This document shows positions 27,387-37,969 of a DNA stretch of 64,000 nucleotides, in pieces (the stretch's first letter is position 1; the number at the start of each line of letters is the position of its first letter). The notes beneath the pieces were generated by a model. It saw only the letters and a program-made list of their open reading frames with translations, had not been told where the DNA came from and ran no database searches. This DNA comes from Chaetoderma sp. LZ-2023a (taxonomy: Eukaryota; Mollusca; Caudofoveata; Chaetodermatida; Chaetodermatidae). The stretch spans positions 91,688,579 to 91,752,578 of the forward strand of contig CM067369.1 of NCBI GenBank assembly GCA_034401795.1, given 5' to 3'. The position numbers and the translations under genes were made by a program.

Positions 27387-27423
<37 letters not shown>

Positions 27424-28245
27424 TTTTCATATGTTTTTGCCAATTCCATTGCCTTCTTAACTATGCAGACATCAGCATCACCCTCTTCACCAGCATGCTC
27501 TACATGGATGCCTGCCTTCTGAAGGTGCTGAGATAATAATTTGATCAAACCCTGCTTGTTCTTTTTGTTTCCAAGAAATACCTTCTTGTCTCCAGGTATT
27601 GGTGTTTTCATCTCCACAACAACATCTGGGAACATTTTCTCCTTTCGCCGTCACTTTTGTTCCTGATCTTTTGTTGTTGCCACTTCATAGCTGTCAAACT
27701 CTACCCAAAGAGGAAGACCATATGAAGAATGGGAGACAACAGAGGACACATATGTATCACAAACATCCTCCATAGTGCCAGTCTTGGCCCAAACCAGTTT
27801 GTGCAAAAGAGCACATCCATCAAGCACTTTAGCTGCTGGTCCAACTGTCTCTGATGTGATTTCTGTATCCATCTCAAGTATACATTTAGCCATATCCGCC
27901 TTATTTGCTTTCCTCATACTCCCATCATCTTTGAACAGTGCAGGCGATACAGTTGCAAGTTCATGTGAAAACACACTTTTGTCAGGAGGGCAACCATTGA
28001 CATATGACATGGACACAAATCGATGGTACAGATCTTGTTTGTGATGACATTCGGACTTCATCACCAGATATATTGAGGGGCTTTCGCATGGCAGCAAATG
28101 TTTTAGCTTATTCTACCCTCTTAAACTTTACATCGCCAAATTTCTTCTTATTCAGTTTTTCTTGGATTGTGGTCCCAATTTGTAGGGCATTATCTACATT
28201 GACGCGCTCATCAGCTACTACTCCAGTTGCAATGTTCATGAGCTA
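27105..28245 (-). pseudogene. copy 1, linker and PIN/FEN-like nuclease domain
   Basis: Linker: LMNIATGVVADERVNVDNAL (28.23 kb), VLDGCALLHKLVW (27.83). The nuclease domain in 27635-27105 shows KVFLGNKKNKQGLIKLLSQH, GEEGDADVCIV (acidic motif 1), ADDTDILIMLIHH (acidic motif 2) and HAMSGCDTTSGMYGVGK (acidic residue plus a helix-hairpin-like GVGK). This order is typical of the FEN/XPG-like branch of PIN nucleases, which cut structured DNA or RNA. A run of about 13 Val, from a (GTT)n microsatellite, lengthens the strand before ADDTD. A TGA at 27653-27651 and a TAA at 27107-27105 interrupt the frame. Confidence 0.7.
27385..27422 (-). repeat. (GTT)n expansion inside the nuclease domain
   Basis: Twelve or so GTT codons on the coding strand giving poly-Val just before the catalytic ADDTD strand. 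In-frame microsatellite growth. Confidence 0.9.
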
Positions 28246-29119
28246 ACTTTCTTGGCCAGATCTGAATGGGTTGTTCCTTAAAAGGAATTGCTTGAAGGTT
28301 TCCATGTCTTCCGAATCCTTTCTAGGGTTTCCTGGATGCATCTCTTTGTGTTGTTCTGACCAGGACACAGTAAACTTACTGGTAAGGCAACGTAGAGCAT
28401 CAGTGTACATAGCAACAACATGTGCAGTGAGTAACCAAATGTTTCTTGCAGTCTTTGTGGGTAATATTGATGAGTCCACCTACAGTCTTCCCTGATCTCA
28501 TCAGTGATTGTTCTATGGTCATATCTGACCAGGTTCCACTCCAGAATCGGGGTTTCTTCCTTCTTATCGCGAATTCTCCATTTTGTATTGGTTCTTCCAA
28601 ACATTCACATAAATTCTGACAATCTTGAAGATACAACCGGCAACATTTTGCATAGTTGTTGTGACCTGCAGCTGCTAGGAAAGGTAACATTCTCTCTATA
28701 GCTAAAAGATGTAACTTCCAGCAACCCGTTCTTTCAGCTCTAATGAAAAGCATTGTAATTTCAACCATGCCCATAAACATTAGCCATAGCTTTGCCGTTC
28801 GGTTGGATTCATGAGATTCTTTTTTTCTAATCACTTCTTCATGCAGCTGAATCAGATCTTTATTTGCAGTTATTTCATCCAAGCAGATTTCAGCAGCTAA
28901 TACGGAGCTGTAGAATGTTTTCAAACGTGACCAAATGTTATCACTTTCCACAGGTTCCTCATTAACAGTATAGTGATCTTCACAGCCACTACCTGGCATA
29001 GGAGTTGTTTGGAAATTGCTTTCACTATTCTGATTTCTATCTGACATATTAACCTGATGATGATCATCATCATTGTCAATCATGTCCACACAATCTGATG
29101 CTTCATTATCAGTGTCCAT
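28243..29119 (-). pseudogene. copy 1, helical block after the core
   Basis: 29119-28400 in one frame, then 28479-28243 in another. Landmarks: ANKDLIQLHEEVIRKKESHE, ESNRTAKLWLMFMGMVEITM, AERTGCWKLHLLAIERMLPF, LAAAGHNNYAKCCRLYLQDC, FWSGTWSDMTIEQSLMRSGK, then after the frameshift WLLTAHVVAMYTDALRCLT and SWSEQHKEMHPGNPRKDSED. The AGHxxYAK and W(S)DxxIEQxLMRSxK phrases are what I remember as most conserved in related cnidarian and mollusc proteins. Confidence 0.6.
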
Positions 29120-30789
29120 ACGCCGTCTACATCTACATTCTGAACACCACTGCTCGATTGTTCTGCTAGTTCTTCTGACAAGTCAGTGTTCACAGCATCG
29201 CTAACTTCAGGCTCAAATAATAATAGATGAAGTGCTGCATTTGTTAAAAGGCATGCTCTTAGCGTTTTAGTATAAGATTTGCCCTCCACCATTTTAGGTA
29301 AGGAGTTTTTGGCATACACTGTACCCCACAACTCTTCAATACCACTGTCCTCCATTAGTTTACACCCTGCACCAAGGAAAGACATAAGTAAATGGAATCC
29401 TCCCAGCCGCAAGAACATGTTCTTAAATTCATTCTGATTGTCTTGCTTGATTTTGCAAGCACTCAAATACAATGGTTGGTCAAAGGTAAGTGTTGCACAG
29501 CACATTCCGACTTTCATGGCCTGCTGTTTTACATATACCATATTACTATAAACAGCTTCATCTGTTGAAGGGTTCAAAGGTACCATAGGGTTGAACACCA
29601 CATTTGTGCAGCAGTACTCTCCTTTACTTATGTCTGACATGAACCCCTGCCAGGTTGGTGGACTCGGTGAAAGCCTACTCGATAACAGCCACAGGGTATC
29701 CATGATTTGACATTTACGTGTGGAAATATCTGTAGTGCTAAGAGTTCCTATCTTAACATCAGACATGCATGATTTCAAAGGACGATTGTAGCATTTGATG
29801 ATTGAACTGAAGTTCCCATCTTGCATTATATCTGCTGAAGAAGGATTCTGTCTAACAACTGGTTCTGGTGTACGCTCACATGAAGTCTCAGTTTGACATG
29901 CAATTATACCCATTACATGTGTGGTATGATGCCCTGATTTGGTATCTTCATTATTGTCAAAGTTGTCAGCTACCCACTGACAGAAACCGCCCCCTTTGCT
30001 GACTTCAACTAGACCGGATATTAATGAATCCACTCGCTTTCCAACAGCTGCACTCTTTTCAAACTGCAGAATCTGAGTATACGATATACATAGACCTAAG
30101 GATGACAGAACCTCAATGAGTACCCTTGATCGTGTTGTCTGCTTGATAAAGAGACCAACTGATAACATAAGAGGTGATATGTATGATTGTTGGCCTGTTG
30201 CCTGCATGAGGATGTGGCACAATGAAGTTATCAGAAGTTGCTTCTTCATGTTGGCTGATTCAATTCTTGATTCTGAGAAAAGGTTAGCAACAAGGGTGTG
30301 GAGTGAGTCTGGAATGGACTTTTCTAATTCACTCAATTCAAATTCTGATTGACTTGGATAAGTATCATTATCATGTTCTATATTCAGGATATCTTCTCTA
30401 ATTTTTGCACCTATCAGTTTTGTCTGTTTTAAGGTTTCTTCACTGCCTCCTAGGTTGTCTGCATCAATATATGACTGATGTAAAATGTTATCTGCAGCAG
30501 CTCTGAATGTAAGCATGTTAATTTTCCCTTCATTTTGTGCAACGCATACACATTCAGCAAACTGCTTCACAAGGCGACGTTTCAGATGCTTCTCTGTGTA
30601 TGGCGGAACACCTTCTGGCAAGTATGTTGCGAGCTGATCTCTCAGATACTGAAGGAAGAAGTGACCCTGCATTTGCTCTGCTTGTTGTAACCAGTAACAC
30701 AACTTGTTGAAAGCACAATCATTAATTTGTGTCAAGGTTTCTAGAATTGCCACCTGTTTTGTCAACACAATTCTCGCACCCTGGAACAC
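29080..30789 (-). CDS. copy 1, conserved core of unknown function (569 codons open)
   Basis: The longest open stretch in the window, intact although both flanks are broken. Residue landmarks: FNKLCYWLQQAEQ (29-41), VSKGGGFCQWVADNFDNNED (about 262-281), THVMGIIACQTE (289-300), DTLWLLSSRLSPSPPTWQGF (363-382), LTFDQPLYLSACKI (433-446), LRLGGFHLLMSFLGAGCKLM (458-477), KSYTKTLRACLLTNAALHLL (499-518). The FDQP, GGFH and following acidic residues resemble the spacing in RNase H-fold transposases and DUF6589-like proteins, but I cannot assign a catalytic triad. It continues after a frameshift in 29119-28400. Confidence 0.6.
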   Translation of the reverse strand: MFQGARIVLTKQVAILETLTQINDCAFNKLCYWLQQAEQMQGHFFLQYLRDQLATYLPEGVPPYTEKHLKRRLVKQFAECVCVAQNEGKINMLTFRAAADNILHQSYIDADNLGGSEETLKQTKLIGAKIREDILNIEHDNDTYPSQSEFELSELEKSIPDSLHTLVANLFSESRIESANMKKQLLITSLCHILMQATGQQSYISPLMLSVGLFIKQTTRSRVLIEVLSSLGLCISYTQILQFEKSAAVGKRVDSLISGLVEVSKGGGFCQWVADNFDNNEDTKSGHHTTHVMGIIACQTETSCERTPEPVVRQNPSSADIMQDGNFSSIIKCYNRPLKSCMSDVKIGTLSTTDISTRKCQIMDTLWLLSSRLSPSPPTWQGFMSDISKGEYCCTNVVFNPMVPLNPSTDEAVYSNMVYVKQQAMKVGMCCATLTFDQPLYLSACKIKQDNQNEFKNMFLRLGGFHLLMSFLGAGCKLMEDSGIEELWGTVYAKNSLPKMVEGKSYTKTLRACLLTNAALHLLLFEPEVSDAVNTDLSEELAEQSSSGVQNVDVDGVWTLIMKHQIVWT

Positions 30790-31325
30790 CTTTTCCTAGC
30801 ATAAATAATGTCATACAAGTTCGGTGATAATGAGCCTCTACAGCACGGAGATCTCCCGCAAAATGTATTCGTGCTTTTACATTTACTACTAGATTGTCGT
30901 GGCTATTGTCACATTTTTTCATTAGTGACTCTTGGATGAGACTTCATTTTTCTTTCCTTGATACAATCTCCACACTAGATATCTGAGATGCTAGGTCTGG
31001 ATGGCGCTTGACATCATCAAAGTCAAGTTCCTTTGTACATATCAAGAAATGTGTTGGATAATCAAAAGGCTTGCTTTTCGTTTTCAAACGTAGTGTAACA
31101 CCAGAACAATCTGGATCAGTGGAAGTTCTCTTTGGTTGTTTTCCTTTTGAATAATTTTTATAGCAATTTTCATGAACATAGTTCTGCTCAGTGGAAGATG
31201 TTTTCAACTGTATGTCATCACCTCGTTTCAATGAAACTTCATTTAGGGTGTGTGTCCCTTTAGCACCAAGTTCTCTGCCATTGACATGTATCTGTACATC
31301 TACATCGCAAATGATACGGCATGTT
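30722..31325 (-). pseudogene. copy 1, N-terminal Cys/His region
   Basis: Open from about 31325 with one TGA at 30946-30944 inside a single frame. Cys and His residues occur in pairs: CRIIC, HENC, then HYHRTC about 110 residues later. This is consistent with a zinc-binding module preceding the core, seen also (from memory) in related invertebrate proteins. No ATG lies at the extreme start, so an upstream exon is possible. The frame shifts at about 30790 into the core. Confidence 0.6.
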
Positions 31326-31329
31326 CAGC

Positions 31330-32599
31330 CCGGCCATCGCTGTTTAGCCCGCACAAGCTTCACATTCAAATTAGCAAGCCAAAATGGGCGAATAGAAAAT
31401 AACACACAGGCTATAAGATCAACAATGCGAGAAAGAAAAGAAAGCAAAGGTCATACAGTGTAAATCGTGGAATTGGAGAAAGTACGAGCATGAAACAAGA
31501 ACAAGTGCAATCTGTGCTTGATCCGAGCAAAATCCGAGTTTTATTTCGTCTCGCAACTAGACAGCACGGACAATAATACCGAAATATATCAAACATGCAA
31601 TATAAACTCGAGGGAAAGGAAAGGGATATTAAATCAGGCGCAACCTGGGGTTCATATGGCATATATTCAACTTTTACTATGTCTAACAAGCAGACGACAA
31701 ACAAATTCAACCGTATAAAATATGTGGTTTATATAATTTACTTAAATTGCCGATTTCTAAAATTACCCCAGAACCTATATTTCTCAAAAAAGGCTAAAAA
31801 GGGTGCAGAAAGTTATCCACTGTTACCTTGGCATTTGACCGTTTGGCTCCAAATTTTGGAGACATGAATATGACTATGTGGACAACAGTCAAGCAATGAT
31901 TCATCGAGGTATTCCCAGTGAGACGTGAGTAAGCAAATTTTGAAAAATGCTGCCGAAAATGCTTCAAAAAGAGATTTTAGGTCGCTGTGACCTTGACCTT
32001 TGATCTTTTCACGAAAAATTTGGCACATATGTTCGGAACGTAACTGCTAACCTCCCACCCAAATTTGGTTTAGATACTCCCAGTAGGACCAGAGTTATTA
32101 AAAGAATAGCTTATGAACCAACAAAAATCCGTTTTTAGAGGTCACCTCTTTGACCTTGAAATAACCTACTTTCCCCATGTGGGAATCGTGGGGAATTCTT
32201 TCTGCAGACACTATGGTATATATAGGCAACTTTGAAACAAAAATTTGCTTGTTACTTAAAATGTCCGAGTTCGACCAAAATCATGTCAATTCTTACTGGA
32301 CTATTAATGATATAATGTAATATAAAGTCAGGTAGTGTGTACATAATAACATCGGGTTACTTTCGGAAAGAAATAAATGTACACAAAGGCATATAGAGAC
32401 GCTTGAACATACAAAGTCCTATACCTCAATTTGAAGTAATAAAAACATATTGTAAGTGAAAGTACTTTCCTTGTAAGCTATCAGCAGCAGCTCACACTTA
32501 AGACAATATTCAACAGAATAACTGTTGTGGGAATGGAACGGCTGAATGTCTACCTGTATTTTCTGCCCCCTCTTCCACCACCCCCCCCCCCCCCCGCAG
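31330..32599. other. gene-free spacer between two divergent transposon-like genes
   Basis: Contains TGACCTTGACCTTTGATCTT-type phrases shared with the tandem repeat at 37 kb and a poly-C run (32578-32595) that forms the polypyrimidine tract of a likely acceptor CAG at 32597-32599. No first exon for the plus-strand gene was recognised. Confidence 0.5.
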
Positions 32600-34400
32600 A
32601 ATGGAATAATCCTATTTTGCCTTTTTCCGAACGCTACACATATCCTTCAACCTGCTGATGTGTCGGTATTTCGGCCATTGAAAGTGCAATGGAAAATTCA
32701 TGTAAGAAAGTGGCAAACTCAAAATCCCGGGAAAGCTTTGTCTTGGGTTCATGTTGCACCATTACTTCAGTCTGTTATGGACAGTCTATCTAGCACAACC
32801 ATTGCAAATGGTTTTAGAGCATGTGGATTGTTTCCTTTTAACACAGACGCGGTTGATTATTCAAAATGTATTGAGGCAGTAACACAAACTGAGAATAGCC
32901 GTGTGCTGAATGTAGAAACTTTCCACCAAGAAGCACATACTACAGACACTACGCAACATCAATTTCAAACAGCACTGACCGTCATTGAACATATGTTGAA
33001 TGACGGGCACCCGCGAGATTTAGACAGTATTCTAGAAACTCTAAAGAGTAGAGTATCATCAGATCCATTCGAGCCCACACATTCGAATGATGAGAATCTG
33101 ATTAAAGTTGTGACTGATCGTTCAATCCTTACTGAACAACCAGCTTCCGTGCTTACCGACAACGACTTGGGGGACGCAGATCTGCTAACCATCGATAGCT
33201 ATGTTGCATTCGACTCTGCAGATGCTTTGACAAATATTGATGCAGCTTTATCAACTCTTGTTCAGTACGATGTTCTATCCGACACGGATATGCAGTTGCC
33301 CTTCACTGATGTCCTTATCGATCTCCCATTGCCTGGATACCAAGCAAATGAGGATATTTCAACAGGCGTCACCCAAGCGTCATCCACCACGTTGCTAGAG
33401 CCACCATCACACACACAGAAAACTCAGGATGAAAAGTATATGCAGTTGCCCATCACCGATGTCCTTATCAATCTCCCACTGCCTGGAGACCAAACAAATG
33501 AGGATATTTCATCAGGTGTCACCCAAGCGTCATCCAACACGTTGCTAGAGCCACCATCACACACAGAAAACTCAGAATGAGCAGGATAAAGGCCCTTCTG
33601 TTCCCACAGATATTCAATGTTTACTCCAACAAGTTGCAGATAATGAGACAGCACGTGCAGATAATGCTGTGGACAAAACACATGTTAATGACACTTTGCC
33701 CACACCAATCCAATCATCAGATCAGAACCACAACAGGAATCCAACTCCCAATGACTGTAAAACATCCCAGGGCAAAGGATTTTCACCAGCTTTTTCGAAG
33801 CATCTTTTCTGGCCAGGAAAAATATCTAATCCGAAGGCAAAGCAAAGCAAAGCAAAGAAACGCTTACCCTACACAGTGTCTTCTGCTGAATGGAAGAAGA
33901 TGTATGCAGAGAATGAAAAAGAGACTCTCGATCGTCAAACGGCAAAAAAAGGCAATGGAGCTAAAAAAAAGTTAGCAGTTGTAAAGTCAGGGAAGAAGAC
34001 GGTCCAAAGGTCGATAGGAGACCCACAAGTCAAGATATCAAATGATCAGTCTAAATCGTGTATGACTGTCCCTTCGTCCGTTCATTCAACTACTAGCAGC
34101 AATTCTTCGGCCCGTCCATCAATGTTAGCATCTGCAACACAAAATACCCACAAGTCATCTACAATTGTAGACGTTATGCGAGAGCCTAAGCGCAAGAGAC
34201 TAATGCAACAAAAAGCTAGACCGAACAAAAAGGTTATCATTGATACAGAAGACACGCCATGCTTGTACTGCAAAGGCCTGTTCAGCCAGTCCAAACCTAA
34301 AGAAAACTGGATTCAATGCATGGCCTGCCAACTTTGGGCACATGAGTTATGTTCTGTCATTCCTGTGGATGGATCTTTCCTGTGTGCAAAGCCTGACTGA
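32600..34400 (+). pseudogene. pogo/jerky-like DDE transposase C-terminus with PHD-like finger
   Basis: Starts at an intron acceptor (poly-C tract then CAG). NGIILFCLFPNATHILQPAD and VSVFRPLKVQWK are the last part of the DDE_1 catalytic domain; the D of QPAD is the third acidic residue of the triad. WVHVAPLLQSVMDS and IANGFRACGLFPFNTDAVDY are also typical. A Ser/Thr-rich tail follows, with an exact-type 150-bp (50-codon) tandem duplication at 33290-33575, then FSPAFSKHLFWPGKI, a basic coiled stretch, and a C4HC-type finger (CLYCKGLFSQ, QCMACQLWAHELC; about 34255-34350). A frameshift at about 33565 breaks the gene. The upstream exon with the first two acidic residues was not found. Could be a decayed domesticated gene or an old transposon. 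Confidence 0.75.
33290..33575 (+). repeat. 150-bp tandem duplication inside coding sequence
   Basis: Both copies start ATGCAGTTGCCC and encode MQLPxTDVLIxLPLPGxQxN. The second copy has a (CA) tract one unit shorter, which causes the frameshift of the host gene. Confidence 0.9.
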
Positions 34401-34677
34401 CATCCAGCCACACGATAGAGTACATATCGGTGTCAAAGTTTCTATAGGGAAAATCATGCAGTTATTCTCAGTTTGTCCGTATGTAACAGCATAAATACAT
34501 TTTCAAATGCGCGTCTTTATAAAAAAGAACAGATGTGCAAAATATTGTTGCAAACATGCAATAGATTGTTGTATGCGTTAATTACGTTCTTACTAAGTAT
34601 TGGATGTAAAATATCAGACTTTATATTCTGCATTTCAGTTCTTGTGACGTGTATGTATTGGTATTGATTGATAAAAC

Positions 34678-34683
34678 AATAAA
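34678..34683 (+). promoter_or_regulatory. possible polyadenylation signal
   Basis: AATAAA about 280 bases after the stop codon of the DDE/PHD-like gene, followed by another AATAAA-like word. Confidence 0.45.
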
Positions 34684-34699
34684 TCAAAGCAAACAAAAT

Positions 34700-36590
34700 A
34701 AAACAATCATTGATATAATTTTATGCTCCCCTACACATTTCCTGGAACATGTATTGGCTTTTTGTCTGTCCATCTATAATTTCTAATCACAATATGGACT
34801 TATTATGTTCATATATTCAAGACTAGTATAAGCTTATGTGGGATTACAAAACCTATATGCTTCTAACAGATTATGGACAGTTTTGCCGATTTTGTCAAGA
34901 AAAATGTTCTATTTAGTACCGTAATTAGCAAGTGGCCAGTGAAATAATACGTGTATTAAAATTTTACAACCATTCCAAATAGTGTGTAAATTTCCAGTTT
35001 CGGTTTTCGGAGTTTTTGTGTATTTAGGTACCAGTTTCTAACAGGGATGTAAATCTGTCATTTCTATGGTGACAAGATGGTGATTTGATATATCAATGTC
35101 TATGATATGATAATGATACAACCGCCGCTAATATTGGAGTATGGCCTATAGCCTAACTTAATTTATAGTAGTAAATCTAGACATGGTGAAATTCTTTTTT
35201 TTCGTGATAACTGGTATTCATAGGCAACAGCAACGCCATTTTCGGAAACAAAACCTTGTATCACTGCTTTGTAAACTAGTAAATATGGTACTTAAAATAA
35301 AAATAAGGATTGTTTTGCGTACCATAAAACGATAAAATTGTCTTAGTTTTTACCAGAAAATATGGCCGTGTTTGGATGGGGAAGGTGAGTGAAAAAAAAT
35401 CTATATAGATCTGAAATCAATATAAGCAGCCCATGCCACTTCAGTGCATCAATAGAAAAGAATGAGTGTTGCGTTGGTGAAATCAACATGCAGTGTTTGA
35501 TAGAAACTGGCATATGTCGTTTGATGTCAAAACTGCACCAGTTTGTCTCATTTCTTTACTAGTTATGAGCATTTTTATGTACCCTGAAAAAAATAATCGT
35601 GAAAACACATGATTTTCGCACGCCAAATAACAAAGTAGGTAAAATAATTACTTATTTCTGCTACATTTTTATAAAATATTCAAATGATGTGTAAGAATTA
35701 TGTATCTATACAAATAAAGATGTTTTGACGATGTCACCAAACAGCGGAGAGCATGAAAACGCAAACAATCAGCAATTGTTAGAAATAGAACCCTGTTAGA
35801 AACTGGCATATAAGCGGTAATATAGGAAACTGTAAACGAATCACTCGGTGCAGATGCACTATAATTGTAAGCCAAACTTAAAGCGAAACGAAAAAACCCC
35901 ATCCATACCCACCCACAAACTCACAGATTCACACATACAACCTAACAAGACATCAAAAATTATTTACCTAGCGAACATTAATGCAAACAAGTGCATACAG
36001 TAATATACTAGTACTATCAACCCCGTACAAGAACAATTATCATAAATGTCTAAATTTGTTGTATTTGTTTTGTAGTTGTCTGTTAGGTAACTATCATGTC
36101 CGCATCATTCTCAGACAGCATACCTATCTGGAATCTATATCAATGAAATAACGTCCTTATTCTTTGAATTTCTAAAAAATTTTCTTGTGTGTGCATGCGT
36201 GTGTGTACACCCCCCGCCCCCCCCCCCCCCCATCCCCAGCAGTATAATAGGCAAAACCTTCGGCGGACAACCTGTTTTACCTGGTCCATCTGTTACTATT
36301 GAATACAAATCTTGAATCTTGTTACAGATGGGATATTGGCGAAAATCTTGGCATTATGCATTTCCAAATCCAAATCTAGAATTGTATCAAAATCACAATG
36401 ACTTTGACCTTAGAAGTCTGAATGTATTTGGGCTGATGCGATTGGTTGACATAACTGAGATCATGCGTTAGTTCCAATAATTTGGCCAATTCTGAAATAA
36501 AGGCAAAATGATCTAAGCAGAAGAATCTACCGGCACCTGTTCGTCTGCATTTTATATAAGTCAAATGGGACAATTACCTTGAGCGTTGAA
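34700..36590. other. no recognisable gene
   Basis: AT-rich; contains two GTTAGAAACTGGCATAT-like phrases (about 35500 and 35795) and a poly-C tract at about 36210-36230. Nothing coding is supported. Confidence 0.45.
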
Positions 36591-36593
36591 CTC

Positions 36594-36938
36594 AATGGAC
36601 CTTTCCATTTTTAGCTATTCCCCGCCCATCTCTAGCTAAGCTCCATCCACACCCACACCTCGCTCGTGTTCGGATCGATCGATCTCTGAACTCCCTGACT
36701 ATTGATCTCAAGAAAACGATACAGATAAGCTATTGCAACAGCACCCAGTCAAATTGTTTCAAAATATTCAACAGCATGTTTATTAAATAGCAAAGAATTA
36801 CAAAGACATGCAATTCACACAATGTGTCGGAGTATATGAGATTTGGTGATGGTCTATATGGAACCCTTTGTGACGTAATGAGGTTATTATGACGTCATAC
36901 GAGGTCAGATGATGGGTGGATACTCTGGAAAGGTGAAT
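36594..36938 (+). repeat. MITE family A
   Basis: AATGGACCTTTCCATTTTTA to TCTGGAAAGGTGAATTT. The central hairpin is reduced: the left arm is mostly deleted, leaving AGCTATTGCAACAGCACCC. Confidence 0.85.
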
Positions 36939-36949
36939 TTTATACTAGA

Positions 36950-37960
36950 AAACATGTGTCCAAGTTTAGTCCCAGTAAGGCGAGTCATTGTCGAGATATA
37001 AGACGATATGTTGAGCTAAACGAAAAATTTAACCGTAAAAAGCAGTTATACCAAGTTCAAGCTGACCGTGAACTTTGATTTCATGAACTCAATTTAATTG
37101 TGCTCCATCCCTTTGATATAAGGAAACAGGTGTCCAAGTTTAGTCCCAATAGAGTGAACCAATCCTGAGATATAAGACGTTATGTTGAGCTAAACCAAAA
37201 ACCTAACCATAAGAATAGTTTTATACCAAGGACACAGTGACCTGGAACTTTGACCTCATGACCTCAATATCATTGTGCTCAATCCCATTGATATAAGGAA
37301 GTGTGTCCAAATTTAGTCCAAAGAGGGTGAAGTCATGCCGATAAAACAATAAACCAAAAACCTAACCGTAAAAAAAATAGTTATATACTACGCTAAGTGA
37401 CCTTGAACCGTGAACTTATGACCTCGCCATCATTGCGTTACATCCCCTTGAGATAAGGAAGCATACCGCCAAGTGTACTCCCAATAGGGTGAACTACCAA
37501 AGTCACAGTGACCTTGAACTTTGAGCTCATTACCTCGATATCATTGTGCTCCATCCGCTTGATATAAGGAAGCATGTGGGCAAGTTTAGTCCCAATAGAC
37601 TGAAGCCATGCTGAGATTTAAGACGATATGTTGAGCCAAATGTAAAACTTAATAGTAAAAAGAAGTTTTATACCAAGGTCAGTGACCTTGACCTTTGGAC
37701 TCAATAGTATTGTGCTTCATCCCTTGATATAAGGAAGCATGCGTCCACGTTTAGTCACAATAGGAAGAAGCCATGCTGAGATATAAGACGATATGTTGAG
37801 CTAAATGCAAAACTTAACCGTAAAAATTAGTTTTATACCAAGGTCAGTGACCTTGAACTTTGATCTCAATATTTTTATGCTCCATCCTCGTGATATAAGG
37901 AAGCATGTGTCCAAGCTTAGTCCAAATAGGGTGAAAACCATGCTGAGATATAAAGTTAAT
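36950..37960. repeat. degenerate tandem repeat, about 165-175 bp unit
   Basis: The phrase TTGATATAAGGAAGCATG recurs at about 37113, 37287, 37451, 37560, 37724 and 37891, each followed by TCCAAGTTTAGTCCCAATAG and GAGATATAAGACGATATGTT. One unit is shortened to about 109 bp. Confidence 0.85.
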
Positions 37961-37969
37961 CGAGATTGG

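Larger units (their letters stand above)
26746..31325 (-). pseudogene. large multidomain family: Zn-binding N-term, conserved core, PIN/FEN-like nuclease, Cys-rich tail (copy 1)
   Basis: One locus read right to left. N-terminal part (31325-30722) has CRIICDVDVQIHVNGREL, YVHENCYKNYSKGK and AVEAHYHRTCMTLF, i.e. paired C/H residues that could bind zinc. Then come a 569-codon core, a MESHESNRTAKLW-type helical block (29.0-28.4 kb), a linker, the nuclease domain (27635-27105), a short block with MPPTSRAMYYHSLRVHHQV (26.97 kb) and a Cys-rich tail (26856-26746). Visible lesions: in-frame stops at about 30945, 28244, 28110, 27652 and 27106; frameshifts near 30790, 29110, 28440, 28080 and 26860. I recall similarly arranged uncharacterised proteins, often in many copies, from corals, molluscs and echinoderms. 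Function unknown; the copy number and a nuclease domain suggest a selfish or defence role (inference). No flanking terminal repeats found. Confidence 0.75.

Noticed and set aside
28278..28604. 108-codon minus-strand frame
   Set aside because: Overlaps the conserved helical block in another frame and lacks family motifs.
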